Shown: one piece after another, positions 1-7,650 of the stretch | Layout of the letters: every line of letters begins with the position of its first letter | Numbering within the stretch: position 1 is the first letter of the stretch | NCBI GenBank assembly: GCA_019235715.1 | Contig: JAFAKE010000018.1 | Coordinates: forward strand, 1 to 46,130 | DNA from: Vulcanimicrobiota bacterium | GTDB taxonomy: Bacteria > Vulcanimicrobiota > Vulcanimicrobiia > Eremiobacterales > Eremiobacteraceae | Reading direction: 5' to 3' | Length of the DNA stretch: 46,130 nt | The notes under the pieces: generated by a model | Database searches by the model: none | What the model saw: only the letters and a program-made list of their open reading frames with translations | What the model was told of the DNA's origin: nothing | Made by a program: the position numbers and the translations under genes

Positions 1-1827
1 GAGATGGCGGTATAACTCGTGGACGTAGGGGCGCACTTCCAGCCCTGGCGCGGACGGCAATGATGCTGGATCGATCCGCGGACCCGCGACGGCGATCATG
101 CGCAGCGACGGCACGAGCTTTTTGGCGGCCGCGAACGAGTCGATCACGCGGCGCAGCAGGTGTCCGCCCACGCCCGATCCGCCCACCGTGACGATGCAGA
201 CCGTCTCATCGCGTCGATAGCCCAGCTCTGCGCGCAGTGCGGCGCGGTCGGCGAACGCGGCCGGGTCGAATCCGGTGATGTAGCCGGAGAAATCGAAATG
301 GTCGCGCGTCCAATCCGCGATGCGCGGCAGATCGGCGCCGAACGTGTCCGGAACGATGTCCTCGGGATTGCCGACGAAGATGGAACGGTCGCGCAAGCGC
401 GGATAGCGCGCGATGTGCTCGATCATCTCCGCGTTGTAATCGGTCGTGATCGCGGCTTCGCGCGTGCCGCCATCGGGCATCGGGATCCAGCCGACGAAGT
501 CGGTCATCCAGACGAATGGCGCGCGCTTCTCTTCGGGGTTCTCGTGCAGGAAATAATCGAGCTCCCACGCTTCGTCGCCGATCCAGACGTCGTACGGCTC
601 GTCGCGCACGATGTCGTGGAACACCATGAAGTTGTTGACCAGGATCTCGTCCATGCGCCGGACCGCTTGGAACGCGTGTAGGTCGTGTTCGGCCGATTCG
701 CTTTCGATGTGCGCGCTCTCGCTGGCGAGAAAAGCGCTCGCCGGGTGGATGCGTTCTCCGGCTGCGGACAACACACGCGTGACCGGGTCCTGCGCGAGCC
801 AATCGATCTCAAGATCGGGATGCAGGCGGCGCAGCTCGCGCGCGATCGCGAGATCGCGCTGCGCGTGGCCGAGGCCGATCGGCGATGAGATGTAGAGCGC
901 GCGCCGGCGACGCGTGCGCGCGACGGACCAGCGTGATGTCGGGACCATGGAGTACGTCCTCTCCGCAAAGTCGCGCAGCAGCAGATTGATCTTGACGGGC
1001 TCACGGCCCCACAGGACGTGGCAGCCGCCCTCGATGACGACGTGTTCCGCATTCGTCGCTTGAGCGACGGCGGCGCCGCGCGTCGGCGACACCAAGCGAT
1101 CGTCGCTGCCGTGGATGACCAGCACCGGGCACTCGATCTTGCGATAGAGCTCAGCCAGGGCCGGCTCGCCAGGTTTCAACGTCGCCAGATATTCCGGCGC
1201 GTCGACTGTGGCCGCCAGCGTCGCCGGGTCGGTCTGTAAACCCCAGCCGACGCAATCCTCGATCTGCTTGCTCGAATGAGGTTCGCTCAGCGCTTGATCG
1301 AAGAAAAACTCAAGGAAGTCGCGATAGTTCGTCTGCCAGTACGCGCGGTTCTCTTTGGCCCACCCTTCGTGCGTCGCAAGCACGTCGTCGAACGAATAGC
1401 GCTCGCGCTCGGGCAAACTTTCTCCGTAGGGGGACACCGGCGCGAAAAAGACCAGACCTTCGCAGCGGCCCGGGTGTTCGCCGGCGAGCAACGTCGCCGT
1501 CCACGCTTCGGTGCAGATGCCGACGACGACGGCGCTTTCGGTGCCCGTCGCGTCCAACACAGCGATCGCGTCGGCGACGCGCTTCCAATCTGTGTACTGC
1601 GCAGGATCCTGCGAGCGATCGGACTTACCGTTGCCCGGCGGATCGTAGGCGATGACTCGAAAGTGGCGCGCGAGGTATGGCACCTGCAGCTTCCACGCGC
1701 GCGAGTTGCTGATAGCCCACGGCGGCAACAGCAATATCGTATGCGGACCGTCGCCGAAGATCTCGTAGTAGATCTTGAGGCCGTCGCGCTGTGCGTAACC
1801 GCTTTGGTCGGGTTCGCGCGCTCTCAT
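1..1827 (-). CDS. alpha/beta-hydrolase / glycosyltransferase fusion (3' end beyond window)
   Basis: One open frame of 609 codons runs from ATG 1827 off the left edge without a stop. Residues 1-290 are an alpha/beta-hydrolase: DPPGNGKS near 62-69, a nucleophile elbow GICTEA (Cys105 where Ser is usual, as in dienelactone hydrolases), an acid in HGSDDRLVSP near 242, and His270 in GGCHVLWG. From about 294 the frame continues into an MGT/MurG-like glycosyltransferase, with SSPIGLGHAQRD near 314-325 and TVGGSGVGGHLLRR later. An internal ATG lies at 948, but there is no stop or gap between the two parts (1827 minus 948 is 293 codons), so I read one protein. It starts 9 bases after the TetR stop. Substrates are unknown. 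The Cys nucleophile is seen in the sequence; its catalytic use is inferred. Confidence 0.8.
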   Translation of the reverse strand, partial: MRAREPDQSGYAQRDGLKIYYEIFGDGPHTILLLPPWAISNSRAWKLQVPYLARHFRVIAYDPPGNGKSDRSQDPAQYTDWKRVADAIAVLDATGTESAVVVGICTEAWTATLLAGEHPGRCEGLVFFAPVSPYGESLPERERYSFDDVLATHEGWAKENRAYWQTNYRDFLEFFFDQALSEPHSSKQIEDCVGWGLQTDPATLAATVDAPEYLATLKPGEPALAELYRKIECPVLVIHGSDDRLVSPTRGAAVAQATNAEHVVIEGGCHVLWGREPVKINLLLRDFAERTYSMVPTSRWSVARTRRRRALYISSPIGLGHAQRDLAIARELRRLHPDLEIDWLAQDPVTRVLSAAGERIHPASAFLASESAHIESESAEHDLHAFQAVRRMDEILVNNFMVFHDIVRDEPYDVWIGDEAWELDYFLHENPEEKRAPFVWMTDFVGWIPMPDGGTREAAITTDYNAEMIEHIARYPRLRDRSIFVGNPEDIVPDTFGADLPRIADWTRDHFDFSGYITGFDPAAFADRAALRAELGYRRDETVCIVTVGGSGVGGHLLRRVIDSFAAAKKLVPSLRMIAVAGPRIDPASLPSAPGLEVRPYVHELYRHL

Positions 1828-1836
1828 CGTCTTCTC

Positions 1837-2529
1837 TCACGCCGGCTTTTTCGCCGACTCGCGCTGCGCCTTTGCAGCTTCGAGCTGTACGAGCCAGCCG
1901 TCGATCGCGCGCAGCAGTTCGCGATGCCCCCAGTTAACACCTGACAGCCGCTGCAAATGGATGCCCATGTTGAACGTGCCGACGAGCGTCACGATGGCTT
2001 CCGATGAGAAGGTCGAGCGGTCAAGCCCGTACTCGTCCATCGCCTTGGTGAGCGCCTCGTCGATGACGTCGTACCACACGCGAGTGATCCTGGCGACGCG
2101 CTTGCGGATCTCCGGATCGTTCCAGCCCATGGCCTGCAGCTCGTACCAGATCTTCGCGTAGCCGCTGTCTTCATCTTCATCAAGGTAGCGCATCGCCGTG
2201 CGCCACTTCTCGATGAAGGGGCCGGGCGCGGCATACATCTCGCGCTGGCGCTCGACGAGCCGATCGGTAAACCGCTCGAGCACCTGCAGCAACAGTTCTT
2301 GCATGGAGCCGAAATAGTAGTGGACCAAGCCGTGATTGAGGCCGGCCTCTTCGGCGACCTTGCGTGTCGTGATGCCGGCGTAGCCGACGCTTACGAGCAG
2401 CCGCTCGGCCGCGTCTAAGAAAGCTTGCTCGGCTTCTTCTCTCGCTGGTGTGATGCCGGCGCGCCGGCGCGGTATTGCTTCGATCGGGGGAGCTCCTTTA
2501 CAGTCCCGGTATCGCGTGCGGCAGCGCAA
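1837..2529 (-). CDS. TetR/AcrR family transcriptional regulator
   Basis: The N-terminal helix-turn-helix reads AGITTRKVAEEAGLNHGLV followed by HYYF, the classic TetR DNA-binding module. A helical ligand/dimer domain follows, about 200-230 residues in all. The start is uncertain. The only standard in-frame start is TTG 2529, inside the preceding gene. A very good ribosome site (TAAAGGAG, overlapping the upstream stop) lies 8 bases before an in-frame ATC at 2484-2482, as if an ATG had become ATC. The gene is last of a DUF1326-DUF2182-TetR operon and probably controls it through the inverted repeats at 3987-4051. The ligand is unknown. Confidence 0.88.
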   Translation of the reverse strand: MRCRTRYRDCKGAPPIEAIPRRRAGITPAREEAEQAFLDAAERLLVSVGYAGITTRKVAEEAGLNHGLVHYYFGSMQELLLQVLERFTDRLVERQREMYAAPGPFIEKWRTAMRYLDEDEDSGYAKIWYELQAMGWNDPEIRKRVARITRVWYDVIDEALTKAMDEYGLDRSTFSSEAIVTLVGTFNMGIHLQRLSGVNWGHRELLRAIDGWLVQLEAAKAQRESAKKPA

Positions 2530-3286
2530 GCGCGATCGCGGCGAGCACTGCGAGTGCGACGCCGACAGGCATGACGAAGCGTTCGCCGTCGCGAGCGCCC
2601 TTTTCGACCAGCATGACGGCGCCGAGCACGCCCATCCACGCCAGGTGCGCGACGCCGGCCGCGAACATCACGAGCATGAGCGCCCAGCAGCAGCCCAGGC
2701 AGAACAGGGCGTGGCCAAAACCGATGCGCAGCCCGTTGAGCGCGCCACGGCGGTAATGCGCGGCGAGGTACATGCCGGGGTGGCGGCACGCGCGCAGGCA
2801 CGCGTCTTTGAGCGGCGTGAGCTGGTATACGGCTGCGAGCGCCAACGTGCCGGCTGCGATGATCTGTGGGTGCGCGTCCAGCCACGGCCACGCATCGACA
2901 AGCGCGTGCAGCCGCATGTCGCCGAGGAATGCGAGCAGCGCGAATCCGCTCCACACCGCGAAGTAGGCGAACAAGAACAGCGCGAGCGCGGCCGGGAACT
3001 CCGGCGCGCTGCGTGCGGCGGCGGCGTACATGCGGATGAAGCCGAGCGACGAGGGCAGCATCATCGCCGCCGTCATCGCTTGCCAGGCGACGAGCAGCAG
3101 CAGCGCGGACGACCAGAGCGGACGTCCGTTTTCGTACAGCGCGTGGTGATGCACCGTCGCCGCGACGCCGCTGATCTCCGCCCAGATACAAAGCGTCCAG
3201 GCGCCGGCGATGGCGGCGAACAAGATCGCGAGAGCTTTGGTGTGACCGGTGATGCCACCGGTCACACCGCGAGCGATTGCCGACAT
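2498..3286 (-). CDS. DUF2182 predicted metal-binding integral membrane protein
   Basis: A 262-residue polytopic membrane protein with about six or seven hydrophobic segments. It carries the DUF2182 hallmarks MTAAMMLPS near 80, LTPLKDACLRACRHP in the middle, and GHALFCLGCCWALM further on, where paired Cys and His could bind metal. I chose ATG 3286, one base after the DUF1326 stop. The open frame extends further upstream, but only as a shadow of DUF1326. DUF1326 and DUF2182 genes are commonly paired, which supports both calls. The function of the pair is not firmly known to me; a metal or copper-linked membrane role is inference from the Cys/His motifs. Confidence 0.85.
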   Translation of the reverse strand: MSAIARGVTGGITGHTKALAILFAAIAGAWTLCIWAEISGVAATVHHHALYENGRPLWSSALLLLVAWQAMTAAMMLPSSLGFIRMYAAAARSAPEFPAALALFLFAYFAVWSGFALLAFLGDMRLHALVDAWPWLDAHPQIIAAGTLALAAVYQLTPLKDACLRACRHPGMYLAAHYRRGALNGLRIGFGHALFCLGCCWALMLVMFAAGVAHLAWMGVLGAVMLVEKGARDGERFVMPVGVALAVLAAIALALPHAIPGL

Positions 3287-3287
3287 G

Positions 3288-3932
3288 TCAGGCTTCGAAG
3301 CGGAAGTCGCCTTGGATCGCGTTGCGGTCCTTGAACGTCCACACCATGCCGTGTTCGGGGATGTTGACGAAGTGCTCCGACGCTTTCGAAACGTAGGCCG
3401 GCGCTCCGGCGATCGTGCTGAATATGCTGTCGCGCAGCGTCGTCGCCGTACCGTAGGCGCTCTTGTAGGGCGCCATCTTCGCGTGGATCTTGTCACCCAC
3501 GCTGATCGTGCCTTCGCCGCCGACGAGCTTGTGCTCGATCGGCACGTCGTAGCTGGCTAGGTCTTCTTTGACGAGGCCGCTCAAGTCGCCGAGCGGTCCG
3601 CCAAGCCGGCCTTGGAACGCATCGAGTAGCGCCTTCTTCTGCTCTGGGCGCGCGCGGTTGTCGACGAACGTCACGCGGCTCCAGCTCTTGGGCACGAGCA
3701 CGTTGCCCGGGATCTTCACCACGCCGACGAACGTGAGACCGGAAACGTCGATGCCGTTGATCTCGCCCTTGGTGATGTTGTATGCGAGGAACGCGTCGCA
3801 TGCGCCGCCGTCGGGGTCTTCGCCGATCCAGCAGCGGCATAGCGTGCGGCAAGAGCAGGCCTCGAGAATCGTGCCTTGCAGCACGTAGGTTTTTGCAGCC
3901 GTCTTCGCCTGCGGTTGGGTCTGGGTCGCCAT
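3288..3932 (-). CDS. DUF1326 domain protein
   Basis: 214 residues, soluble, with no signal peptide. The N-terminal motif EACSCRTLCRCWIGEDP followed by GGAC is the Cys-rich signature of DUF1326. The rest is a mixed beta domain ending in FRFEA. ATG 3932 is preceded by a clear ribosome site (CAAGGAGAGCG). It is the first gene of the operon with DUF2182 and TetR, and a promoter with operator-like repeats lies directly upstream. The clustered cysteines suggest metal binding, but no reaction is assigned. Confidence 0.88.
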   Translation of the reverse strand: MATQTQPQAKTAAKTYVLQGTILEACSCRTLCRCWIGEDPDGGACDAFLAYNITKGEINGIDVSGLTFVGVVKIPGNVLVPKSWSRVTFVDNRARPEQKKALLDAFQGRLGGPLGDLSGLVKEDLASYDVPIEHKLVGGEGTISVGDKIHAKMAPYKSAYGTATTLRDSIFSTIAGAPAYVSKASEHFVNIPEHGMVWTFKDRNAIQGDFRFEA

Positions 3933-3986
3933 TTCACGCTCTCCTTGAGGGAACAGGAAACCAGAGGCCGCTGTGGCCCTACGGGC

Positions 3987-4051
3987 TTTAGTCGGACGCC
4001 TTGGTCAATTGACTAAATACCACAGTTACCATCCCCTTGTCAAGATGGTAA
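3987..4051 (-). promoter_or_regulatory. promoter and nested operator of the DUF1326-DUF2182-TetR operon
   Basis: On the minus strand a -35 box TTGACA (4043-4038) is followed by an 18-base spacer and a -10-like TATTTA (4019-4014), upstream of DUF1326. Three inverted repeats surround it. TTACCATC (4026-4033) and GATGGTAA (4044-4051) are perfect 8-base arms flanking the -35. GTCAATTGAC (4004-4013) is a perfect 10-base palindrome at the -10 edge. TTTAGTC (3987-3993) and GACTAAA (4011-4017) are perfect 7-base arms. The GTCAATTGAC core is typical in size and symmetry of TetR operators. Binding by the operon's own TetR is inferred. Confidence 0.6.
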
Positions 4052-4070
4052 ACCTTCGCCGGCCCTTGGC

Positions 4071-5135
4071 TCAGCGGGTGCGAGCTTTAGCGGCTCCCGT
4101 CGCCTTGAGGTAGGCCTCGACAACGCCCGTCATCGTCGTCTGATCCGTCTCCGGTAGGCAGCGGGTCGGGTGCGGCATCCAGGATTGGAACAGCACGAAG
4201 TCGGGCTTGCCCTGTTCGCTTCCTTGGTACTGCTCGAAGCGCGCGATCGACTTGCTCGCCCAGATCTGGTCCGAGGAGTCCTGCAAGTCGCCTATGTAGA
4301 GGATGCCGAATTTCATCCCCGCCGCGCGCGTCGAGCTCTCGAGCGTCTTCACGAGCGCGGGCCAGGTGGGGTTCGAAAAATCGATATCGGCGATGTAGAA
4401 GGGAAACGGCGCTCCGGCTGCCGCCGCAAACGCGCTGTGCCATTGCGTCAGTGCGGTGACGACGTCGGGCGAGTACGCGCTTGCGATGACGGGTTCGATG
4501 TCCCCGACTTGCGCATTCGGATAGACCGTGTGCACCAGTTGTGCGAACTGCGCGACCTGTTGTGCGACGTAATTGACGCTCCAATGACAAGGCGGCGATG
4601 AGGCGAGCGGATCGCTCGTGATCACGCTGCCGAAATAGAAGGGTTCATCGACCTTCAGGTATGCGACATTGACGCCGAGAGCGCGCAAGCGCTGCAGATA
4701 TGTGAGCGTGACGTCGTGCACCGTAAGAAAGTTGGGCACGAACCCCTCGACGCCGTTGCCGCAAGCGGCCGTCGCTTGCAATGACGGCACTTCGAGCTCG
4801 ACTGCCATGTGGTGAGCGTTGAGAAAAGACGCCGCCTGCGCGAGTGTCGGGTCGTCGATGCTCAGCACCCAGCCGGCATAAAGCCCGAACACCGCGGTAT
4901 GCGCGGCGACGTCCGCCCAGCTCGCGTCGCTCTGGAAGAGCGCAAGAAAGTCCACTGCGCCCCCACCGGTCGGCGGCGGCGCAACGATGTACGGCTTTGG
5001 ATGCATCCAGATCTGTGCGTTGGAGGCGAACCCGTTGGGTGTGCTCGGCAGCGCCAGCGTCGCGCTGTTCGAGCTGCAGCTTGCGAGCAGCAGGGCGCAT
5101 GCGATGGTGACGCCGATGAGCCAGTTCGCACGCAT
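4071..5135 (-). CDS. predicted lipoprotein, barrel-like, function unknown
   Basis: 354 residues with a lipoprotein signal: a charged start, a hydrophobic stretch and the lipobox LLASC near residues 16-20. The mature part has alternating hydrophobic strands and motifs such as MAVELEVPS, NVAYLKVDEPFYFG and FPFYIADIDF, which look like the beta strands of a TIM-barrel glycosidase-type domain (an acid in KVDEP). I do not recognise the family. It starts 4 bases after the LTxxQ protein stop, as the last gene of the ECF sigma operon, so it may be part of that envelope-stress output. Confidence 0.75.
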   Translation of the reverse strand: MRANWLIGVTIACALLLASCSSNSATLALPSTPNGFASNAQIWMHPKPYIVAPPPTGGGAVDFLALFQSDASWADVAAHTAVFGLYAGWVLSIDDPTLAQAASFLNAHHMAVELEVPSLQATAACGNGVEGFVPNFLTVHDVTLTYLQRLRALGVNVAYLKVDEPFYFGSVITSDPLASSPPCHWSVNYVAQQVAQFAQLVHTVYPNAQVGDIEPVIASAYSPDVVTALTQWHSAFAAAAGAPFPFYIADIDFSNPTWPALVKTLESSTRAAGMKFGILYIGDLQDSSDQIWASKSIARFEQYQGSEQGKPDFVLFQSWMPHPTRCLPETDQTTMTGVVEAYLKATGAAKARTR

Positions 5136-5138
5136 GTG

Positions 5139-5585
5139 CTAGCGGTCTTGTGCGGCGCGCAGCTGTGCGATTTTCGCCAGCTGCTCGCTCGTCAGCTCGT
5201 TCTTGATGGCGATCATGAGCTGCAGCTGCGTGTGCTTGATCTCGCGTTCGAGCGCGAGCTCCTTGTCAAGCTGCGCGAGCGCCTTACTCGCGTCGACGTG
5301 CGGCTGTTTCAGGATCGATACGAGCGTCTCCATCGCAGCAGAGAGCTGCCACTGCGTCGACGTGAACTTGGCTTGCGCCGACTGCATCGCGGATTGGATC
5401 GCCGCCTTTTGGTTCTCGCTCAGGCCGAGCTCTTGTTGATGGCCCATTACGAGATCCGGCGGCACAAGTGCAGCCCCGACAGGGTCATTGGCGGTCGGTT
5501 GTGCGTTCGGCGCCGGATCGGCGAGCGCGCCGGTGTTCGTCAGCAGCAGCAGCGCAGTTGCAAACGCTGCTATCTTACTCATCAT
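5139..5585 (-). CDS. periplasmic LTxxQ / CpxP-CnrX-like small protein
   Basis: 148 residues: signal peptide (hydrophobic core FATALLLLTNTGALA), a short linker, then a long helical domain with LSENQKAAIQSAM and the C-terminal LTSEQLAKIAQLR. These match the LTxxQ pattern of Spy/CpxP-like and CnrX-like periplasmic sensors. I chose ATG 5585, with GGAG six bases upstream; three other in-frame ATGs lie nearby. It overlaps the anti-sigma gene by 11 bases. In cnr-type systems the trio sigma, anti-sigma and periplasmic sensor responds to metal or envelope stress. That role here is inference from gene order. Confidence 0.78.
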   Translation of the reverse strand: MMSKIAAFATALLLLTNTGALADPAPNAQPTANDPVGAALVPPDLVMGHQQELGLSENQKAAIQSAMQSAQAKFTSTQWQLSAAMETLVSILKQPHVDASKALAQLDKELALEREIKHTQLQLMIAIKNELTSEQLAKIAQLRAAQDR

Positions 5586-6066
5586 GTTTGTCTCCATTCG
5601 ATACATCCACGTGGACGCGTGAGCTGCCGGCTAGTCCGCCCGGTGCGTTGACGTTGAACACGCTCCCGGAGGGCGCGAGCAGCGTTGCTGTCGGCGAGTT
5701 CCAGTCGAGAACCGATTGGCGCTGTTGCGGCGTGCTCGCGACGGGTGCATGGCGCATGCCGACATACGATGCGACGACAAGCGCGAGCGCGGCGGCAATA
5801 CCGGCCGAAAGCGGCAATGCGGCCGGCATGCGCGCCTGCGCTGACGCGCGGGTCCGGATCATCACCCGCTCGGCGATGTCGCTGGGCGGTGCCTGCGCGA
5901 TCCACCGTTGCACGGCGCCGTCGATGCGCTCCATGAGCGCGCGCTTTCGCTGCAGCTCTTGAGCGCATTCGTCGCAGGTTTGCAGGTGCGCACTCAAATC
6001 AGCATCCGCAGTCGCGCCCGCCGCGACGTCGTCCAGGATCTGCCGGAAACGATCGCAGGCGTTCAC
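5575..6066 (-). CDS. anti-sigma factor with zinc-binding domain
   Basis: 163 residues. The cytosolic N-terminus has the anti-sigma zinc motif H-x3-C-x2-C (His27, Cys31, Cys34 in HLQTCDEC). One membrane segment spans about 82-104 (LPLSAGIAAALALVVASYV), followed by a short periplasmic tail. It starts at GTG 6066, overlapping the sigma factor stop as GTGA. It should hold the adjacent ECF sigma factor inactive at the membrane; release by proteolysis or by the downstream LTxxQ protein is inferred. Confidence 0.88.
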   Translation of the reverse strand: MNACDRFRQILDDVAAGATADADLSAHLQTCDECAQELQRKRALMERIDGAVQRWIAQAPPSDIAERVMIRTRASAQARMPAALPLSAGIAAALALVVASYVGMRHAPVASTPQQRQSVLDWNSPTATLLAPSGSVFNVNAPGGLAGSSRVHVDVSNGDKHDE

Positions 6067-6563
6067 GACGCAAACGCCTTCAGCAGCGCGCGGCGCGCCA
6101 AGAACAGCCTGGAACGCACGGTTCCTTGCGGAATGTCAAGGATCCGCGCGACCGACGCGTGATCGAGTCCCTCGACGGCGCACAGCAGCATGACGTCGCG
6201 CAGTTTCGCCGGCAATTGAGCGACGCGCTCGCGTACGTCCGCGGCAAACGCGCGCTCTGCCTCAAGCGATTCAACGTCGGCCGGCGCATCGCGCTGTTCG
6301 AACGCCCTGATCTCGCGCTGCCTCGCACGCTGGCAATCGCGCACGCGATTGAGCGCCAAACGATGGCTGATGCGCGCGACCCACGCGCTGAATTTGTGCG
6401 GCTCGCGCAGCGCGCCGATGGCGCGGAATGCCCGTACGAAGGTCTCTTGGGCGACGTCTTCGGCGTCCGCGGAATTGCCGAGCACGCCGAACGCGATCTG
6501 ATAGACCACGCGCTGATTCTCCCGTACCAGGCGCTCGAAGGCGCCGTCATCGGTCGTCCTCAC
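6063..6563 (-). CDS. ECF RNA polymerase sigma factor
   Basis: 166 residues, normal length for a group 4 sigma factor. Region 2 has NSADAEDVAQETFVRAF and region 4 has DHASVARILDIPQGTVRSRL. The start is GTG 6563, with no strong ribosome site. It is the first gene of a four-gene operon with its anti-sigma factor, an LTxxQ protein and a lipoprotein. The nearest cognate promoter candidate would be the 40 bases upstream, where I see a palindrome but no clear GGAAC/GTC pair. Confidence 0.93.
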   Translation of the reverse strand: MRTTDDGAFERLVRENQRVVYQIAFGVLGNSADAEDVAQETFVRAFRAIGALREPHKFSAWVARISHRLALNRVRDCQRARQREIRAFEQRDAPADVESLEAERAFAADVRERVAQLPAKLRDVMLLCAVEGLDHASVARILDIPQGTVRSRLFLARRALLKAFAS

Positions 6564-6582
6564 CGGAATGTCGTGATACTGA

Positions 6583-6598
6583 CACCGCGGACGCGGTG
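6583..6598. repeat. 16-base palindrome between holA and the ECF sigma gene
   Basis: CACCGCG-GA-CGCGGTG is a near-perfect palindrome (7-base arms, 2-base centre) in the 40-base gap between the holA stop and the sigma start. There is no T-run, so it is not an obvious terminator; a regulator site is possible. Confidence 0.4.
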
Positions 6599-6603
6599 CG
6601 CGT

Positions 6604-7650
6604 TCACTGCTTGCGGGCGGTGAGCCGGACGATGACCTCTTCGAGCGCCTGATCGGGCTGGCGCCGGCCGGTGAGGGAGCGCTCGAGCGCCGCCATGGTG
6701 ACGTCGACGCGCTCTTTGAGCTCTTTGCTGCTCAGGCCGCGGCCGGCGCCGAGCAGCTTGCTGACGCGCCAGGTGTTCTGGCCAGTCGCGGCTGCGTATT
6801 CGGCCGCGCGCGCGCCGTGGCGCAGCTCCCAAATCATCTGCTGTTCGGCGGCAAGCCAAACGAGCGGTCCGATGGCGTCGCCCGGATCGGCGACGAGCTC
6901 TCGTGCCAGCCGCAGGGCGTGTTCGGCCTGACCGTCGTTGATCGCGCCGGCGAGGTCCCAAAACTTCGCGTCGCCGCTCGGCAGTGCATATTCGCGAACG
7001 TCGTCTTCGCTGATGTGTTTTTTCACGAGCGACAGCAGCTCGAGGGCGTTCTTGATCTCTGTCACGTTTTCGACGGAGGCGAGCGCTGCGGCCGCGCCAG
7101 GGTCGACCTCGATCCCGAGCCGTTGCGCGTGCATCTGTATGTAACGCTCGCATGCTGCGGCGTTGAGCGTGACGTCGATGAGCAGCGAATCGGGCAGCGC
7201 CTTTGCAAAAGCCGCCGCTTCGTCAGCCGGCTTGCGTCCCTGCGGACGTGCAGGCTTGCCGCTGTGATCGACGATGAGCAAAGCGCCGGCCGGCACGAGC
7301 GCCGCGGCTGCCGCGATCTCGTCGCGCTGCTCTTTCTTGAGGTCGATGGTGCCGCGCACGATGACGACCCGGCGCGATGCGAGGAACGGCAACGCAGCGC
7401 TCTTCTCCGCGATCGCACTGAAGTCACTAGCTTCGCGAGCGTCGATGACATCGGCGTTGAGCGCACGCAGCGATTCGTCGGGCAGCGCGGCCGCGACTAG
7501 CCGCTCGAGCACGTCGTCGGCAAGCGCCGGCTCCTTGCCGGCGACGACGATCAGCCGCGGCGGGTCTGCGGGCGGGTCGGCGATGAAATCGAGATACCCC
7601 ACCTTTCCTGCGCTCTTCTTCGCGCGCGGCCCGGCTGCTCGCGCGCTCAC
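6604..7650 (-). CDS. holA: DNA polymerase III delta subunit
   Basis: 348 residues, the usual size. The pattern of the clamp-loader delta subunit is recognisable: LIVVAGKEPALADDVLERLV near the start, VVIVRGTIDL, ALLIVDHSGKP, a lid-like KFWDLAGAINDG near 230, and the C-terminal collar helices LLGAGRGLSSKELKE with LERSLTGRRQPDQALE. Delta opens the beta clamp in the clamp-loader complex. The start is GTG 7650, overlapping the mtnA stop (GTGA), so it is translated as the last gene of an aminotransferase-mtnA-holA operon. Delta is poorly conserved, so the call rests on the overall pattern. Confidence 0.85.
   Translation of the reverse strand: MSARAAGPRAKKSAGKVGYLDFIADPPADPPRLIVVAGKEPALADDVLERLVAAALPDESLRALNADVIDAREASDFSAIAEKSAALPFLASRRVVIVRGTIDLKKEQRDEIAAAAALVPAGALLIVDHSGKPARPQGRKPADEAAAFAKALPDSLLIDVTLNAAACERYIQMHAQRLGIEVDPGAAAALASVENVTEIKNALELLSLVKKHISEDDVREYALPSGDAKFWDLAGAINDGQAEHALRLARELVADPGDAIGPLVWLAAEQQMIWELRHGARAAEYAAATGQNTWRVSKLLGAGRGLSSKELKERVDVTMAALERSLTGRRQPDQALEEVIVRLTARKQ

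Noticed and set aside
2415-3191. 258-codon minus frame in the DUF2182 region
   Set aside because: Arg/Ala-rich shadow; the DUF2182 frame carries the membrane helices and family motifs.
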